Positions 48,838 to 50,782 of a DNA stretch of 50,782 nucleotides are shown here, one piece after another. Position numbers and translations under genes: made by a program. Position 1 is the stretch's first letter. Every line of letters begins with the position of its first letter. The notes under the pieces are model-generated. The model was not told where the DNA came from and did no database searches. It worked only from the letters and a program-made list of their open reading frames with translations. Origin of the DNA: Marinobacter santoriniensis NKSG1 (GTDB lineage Bacteria; Pseudomonadota; Gammaproteobacteria; Pseudomonadales; Oleiphilaceae); contig NZ_APAT01000009.1 in the NCBI RefSeq assembly GCF_000347775.1, forward strand, positions 1 to 50,782, in the 5' to 3' direction.

Positions 48838-50782
48838 ATGAATCGCAGCAAGCTTTTACTCATTCTGATCATCGCCGCCATCGTGGGGATTTTCCTCGGT
48901 TTCGACGGGCATAAACTTCTCACCCTGGAAAACCTGCAGTCCCATCAAGAGTCCCTCGGACAATGGATTGACCAGAATCTGGTCCTGGCGGTGGGCGGCT
49001 ATGCGGCGATCTATATTGTCGTGACAGCGCTTTCACTGCCAGGCGCTACCATTATGACCCTGGCCGGTGGTGCCTTTTTCGGCAACCTTTATGGTCTGGC
49101 GGCGGTCTCCATGGCCTCAACCGTCGGCGCATCCCTGGCATTCCTCGTGGCCCGGTTTCTGATGCGGGACACCCTGCGCAGGCGCTACGCGGAAACCGTG
49201 GCGAAGATGGACCGCGGCATTGAAAAAGACGGCGCTTTCTATCTGGCAACCCTGCGCCTGTTGCCGGTGTTCCCCTTCTTCCTGATCAACCTGGCAATGG
49301 GCCTGACGGCCATGAAGCTGCGCACCTACGCTCTGGTGAGCTGGGTTGCCATGCTGCCTGGCACCTTTGTTTATGTGAACGCCGGTACCCAGCTGGGCCA
49401 GATTCAGTCCACCGGCGACATCGTCTCCGCCGATTTGCTGCTGTCCTTTGCCCTGCTGGGTCTGTTCCCGTTGATTGCCAAGTTTGTGGTGGGCTTTTTT
49501 CGCCGCCGCAAAGTGTATGCGGGCTGGCAGAAGCCCGAGCACTTTGATTACAACCTGCTGGTTATCGGCGGTGGCTCTGCCGGTCTGGTCTCCGCCTACA
49601 TCGCCGCAGCCGTGAAAGCCAAGGTGGCTCTGATTGAAAAGCACAAGATGGGTGGCGACTGCCTGAATACCGGCTGCGTGCCCTCCAAGGCCCTGATCCG
49701 CAGCGCCAAGGCGGCGGATACCCTGCGCCATGCCAACCGTTACGGGCTGGAATCGGTGCCCGTTAAAGGCTCGTTCAAGACCATCATGAACCGGGTCAAG
49801 GATGTTATCGCGAAAGTGGAGCCCCACGATTCCCCGGAACGTTACCGCAAGCTGGGTGTTGACTGCATTGCCGGCGAAGCCAGCTTCGTTTCGCCCTGGG
49901 AACTTGAGGTCCGGCACAATGATGGCCGCACCGAACGCCTGACCGCCCGCAGTATCGTTGTTGCCACTGGCGGTAAACCGGCAGTACCCCCGATTCCTGG
50001 CCTGAAAGACATGCAGCCGCTGACTTCGGACAACCTGTGGGAATTGCAGGACCAGCCGGAACGTCTGCTGGTGCTGGGCGGTGGTCCGATCGGTTCGGAG
50101 CTGGCCCACGCATTCGCGCGGCTGGGTAGCAAAGTGACCCAGGTTGAAATGGGAGAGCGCCTGCTGGCCAAGGAAGATGAGGATGTCTCCGAACTGGTAC
50201 TTAAGCAGTTCCAGGCGGACGGTGTGGATGTCCGACTGAAACATTCCGCCGCCGAGTTCCGTATAGAGGAAGGAGAGAAGGTTGCCTACTGCGAGCACGA
50301 GGGTGAGCGGGTACGTATTGCTTTCGACCAGGTGCTCGTCGCTGTTGGTCGCGCCGCCAACACCGCCGGCCTGAACCTGGACCGGATTGGTGTCGACACC
50401 CTCCCGAACGGAACCGTGCCGGTGGAAGAGGATATGAGCCTGCGTTATCCGAACGTTTTTGCCTGCGGCGATGTGGCTGGCCCCTACCAGTTTACCCACG
50501 CGGCGGCGCACCAGGCCTGGTACGCAGCGGTGAACGGTCTGTTTGGTCAGTTCAAGCGTTTCAAGGTGGACTACCGAGTGATGCCCTGGGTGACCTTTAC
50601 CTCGCCGGAAGTGGCGCGGGTGGGGCTCAGTGAAGCCGAAGCCAAGGCGCAGGGCGTGGCCTATGAGGTCACCCGCTATGGTCTGGATGACCTGGACCGG
50701 GCGATTGCCGAGAGCGAGGATCATGGTTTCATCAAGGTGCTGACTCCGCCGGGCAAGGACAAGATTCTGGGGGCGGTTGTGG
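48838..50782 (+). CDS. TVP38/TMEM64-pyridine nucleotide-disulfide oxidoreductase fusion (3' end beyond window)
   Basis: 648 codons in the window, still open. Residues 1-220 form a TVP38/DedA-like membrane domain (LPGATIMTLAGGAFFGNLYG, LRLLPVFPFFLINLAMGLTA). From about 235 a mercuric-reductase-like flavoprotein follows: NLLVIGGGSAGLVSAYIAAA, redox Cys275/Cys280 in GGDCLNTGCVPSKALI, VLGGGPIGSELAHAFARLGS, and VFACGDVAGPYQFTHAAAHQ. The C-terminal CC seen in MerA would be off the edge, so Hg reduction is undecided. The start MNRSKLL (48838) has AGG 7 nt upstream; an ATG at 48832 is too close. It has an exact ECF-type promoter and an order of domains known from other proteobacteria. Confidence 0.92.
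   Translation, partial: MNRSKLLLILIIAAIVGIFLGFDGHKLLTLENLQSHQESLGQWIDQNLVLAVGGYAAIYIVVTALSLPGATIMTLAGGAFFGNLYGLAAVSMASTVGASLAFLVARFLMRDTLRRRYAETVAKMDRGIEKDGAFYLATLRLLPVFPFFLINLAMGLTAMKLRTYALVSWVAMLPGTFVYVNAGTQLGQIQSTGDIVSADLLLSFALLGLFPLIAKFVVGFFRRRKVYAGWQKPEHFDYNLLVIGGGSAGLVSAYIAAAVKAKVALIEKHKMGGDCLNTGCVPSKALIRSAKAADTLRHANRYGLESVPVKGSFKTIMNRVKDVIAKVEPHDSPERYRKLGVDCIAGEASFVSPWELEVRHNDGRTERLTARSIVVATGGKPAVPPIPGLKDMQPLTSDNLWELQDQPERLLVLGGGPIGSELAHAFARLGSKVTQVEMGERLLAKEDEDVSELVLKQFQADGVDVRLKHSAAEFRIEEGEKVAYCEHEGERVRIAFDQVLVAVGRAANTAGLNLDRIGVDTLPNGTVPVEEDMSLRYPNVFACGDVAGPYQFTHAAAHQAWYAAVNGLFGQFKRFKVDYRVMPWVTFTSPEVARVGLSEAEAKAQGVAYEVTRYGLDDLDRAIAESEDHGFIKVLTPPGKDKILGAVV

Noticed and set aside
49117..50724. 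535-residue leftward frame at the right edge
   Set aside because: Antisense shadow of the TVP38-flavoprotein fusion, which has intact FAD and Cys motifs on the other strand.

Overview
The window looks like the chromosome of a marine gammaproteobacterium, most like Marinobacter. This is inferred from overall gene content, strong Shine-Dalgarno sequences and GC-rich codon use, not from a marker gene. It carries no rRNA or tRNA genes, no complete insertion sequence and no CRISPR array. Both edges cut a gene: a SulP/DauA transporter on the left and a TVP38-flavoprotein fusion on the right.

Positions 1-5640 hold a C4-carbon module. It contains a DauA-type dicarboxylate transporter, ATP-dependent PEP carboxykinase (pckA), a short malic enzyme (maeB) with a DUF2970 membrane protein, a spermidine-synthase-like protein, and a small ribbon-helix-helix (RHH) regulator. 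The palindromic octamer ATTATAAT (or ATTATAAC) recurs at an exact 11-bp period just upstream of pckA, maeB and the RHH gene itself. This suggests a local, autoregulated circuit at the PEP-pyruvate-oxaloacetate node.

Positions 5880-15823 are an arsenic island. The leftward genes encode an ArsC-ArsR fusion, a GAPDH and ArsJ (arsenate export as 1-arseno-3-phosphoglycerate). The rightward genes encode ArsH, Acr3, a tandem universal stress protein, an FMN reductase and the arsenite oxidase AioBA. Positions 15872-20531 hold a CDF metal exporter, a class II glutamine amidotransferase, an ECF sigma factor translationally coupled to a frameshifted OsmC pseudogene, and a TetR/AhpD-like pair. Positions 29906-32100 carry a minimal mercury operon, merR / merF-merA.

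The right part, about 20.8-50.8 kb, appears to be one regulon. At least nine exact copies of TGTAAC-N17-GTC, and several near copies, sit upstream of genes in this stretch. They resemble ECF sigma promoters. An ECF sigma factor with a zinc-binding anti-sigma lies at 47774-48648 and is the natural candidate regulator. The targets include small secreted peptides, DUF547, two YeeE/YedE sulfur transporters, a glutamate-synthase-like flavoprotein with TVP38 and DsbA-like proteins, a DoxX-like protein, a periplasmic glutaredoxin, DUF3179, an EAL phosphodiesterase and the TVP38-flavoprotein fusion.

At the centre of that regulon (36982-41968) lies what I consider the most novel system. A tubulin-tyrosine-ligase-like ATP-grasp enzyme is fused to a PqqD-like peptide-binding domain and a degenerate HprK-like domain. 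It is followed by two exported proteins with a shared N-terminal leader and long Glu/Gly/Ala/Lys repeats, one of which ends in a cytochrome c domain. The repeats resemble the Glu/Gly-rich tubulin tails modified by eukaryotic TTL-family enzymes, so a bacterial peptide-tail modification system is plausible. Functional links in this paragraph are inference; the domain and promoter patterns are read directly.
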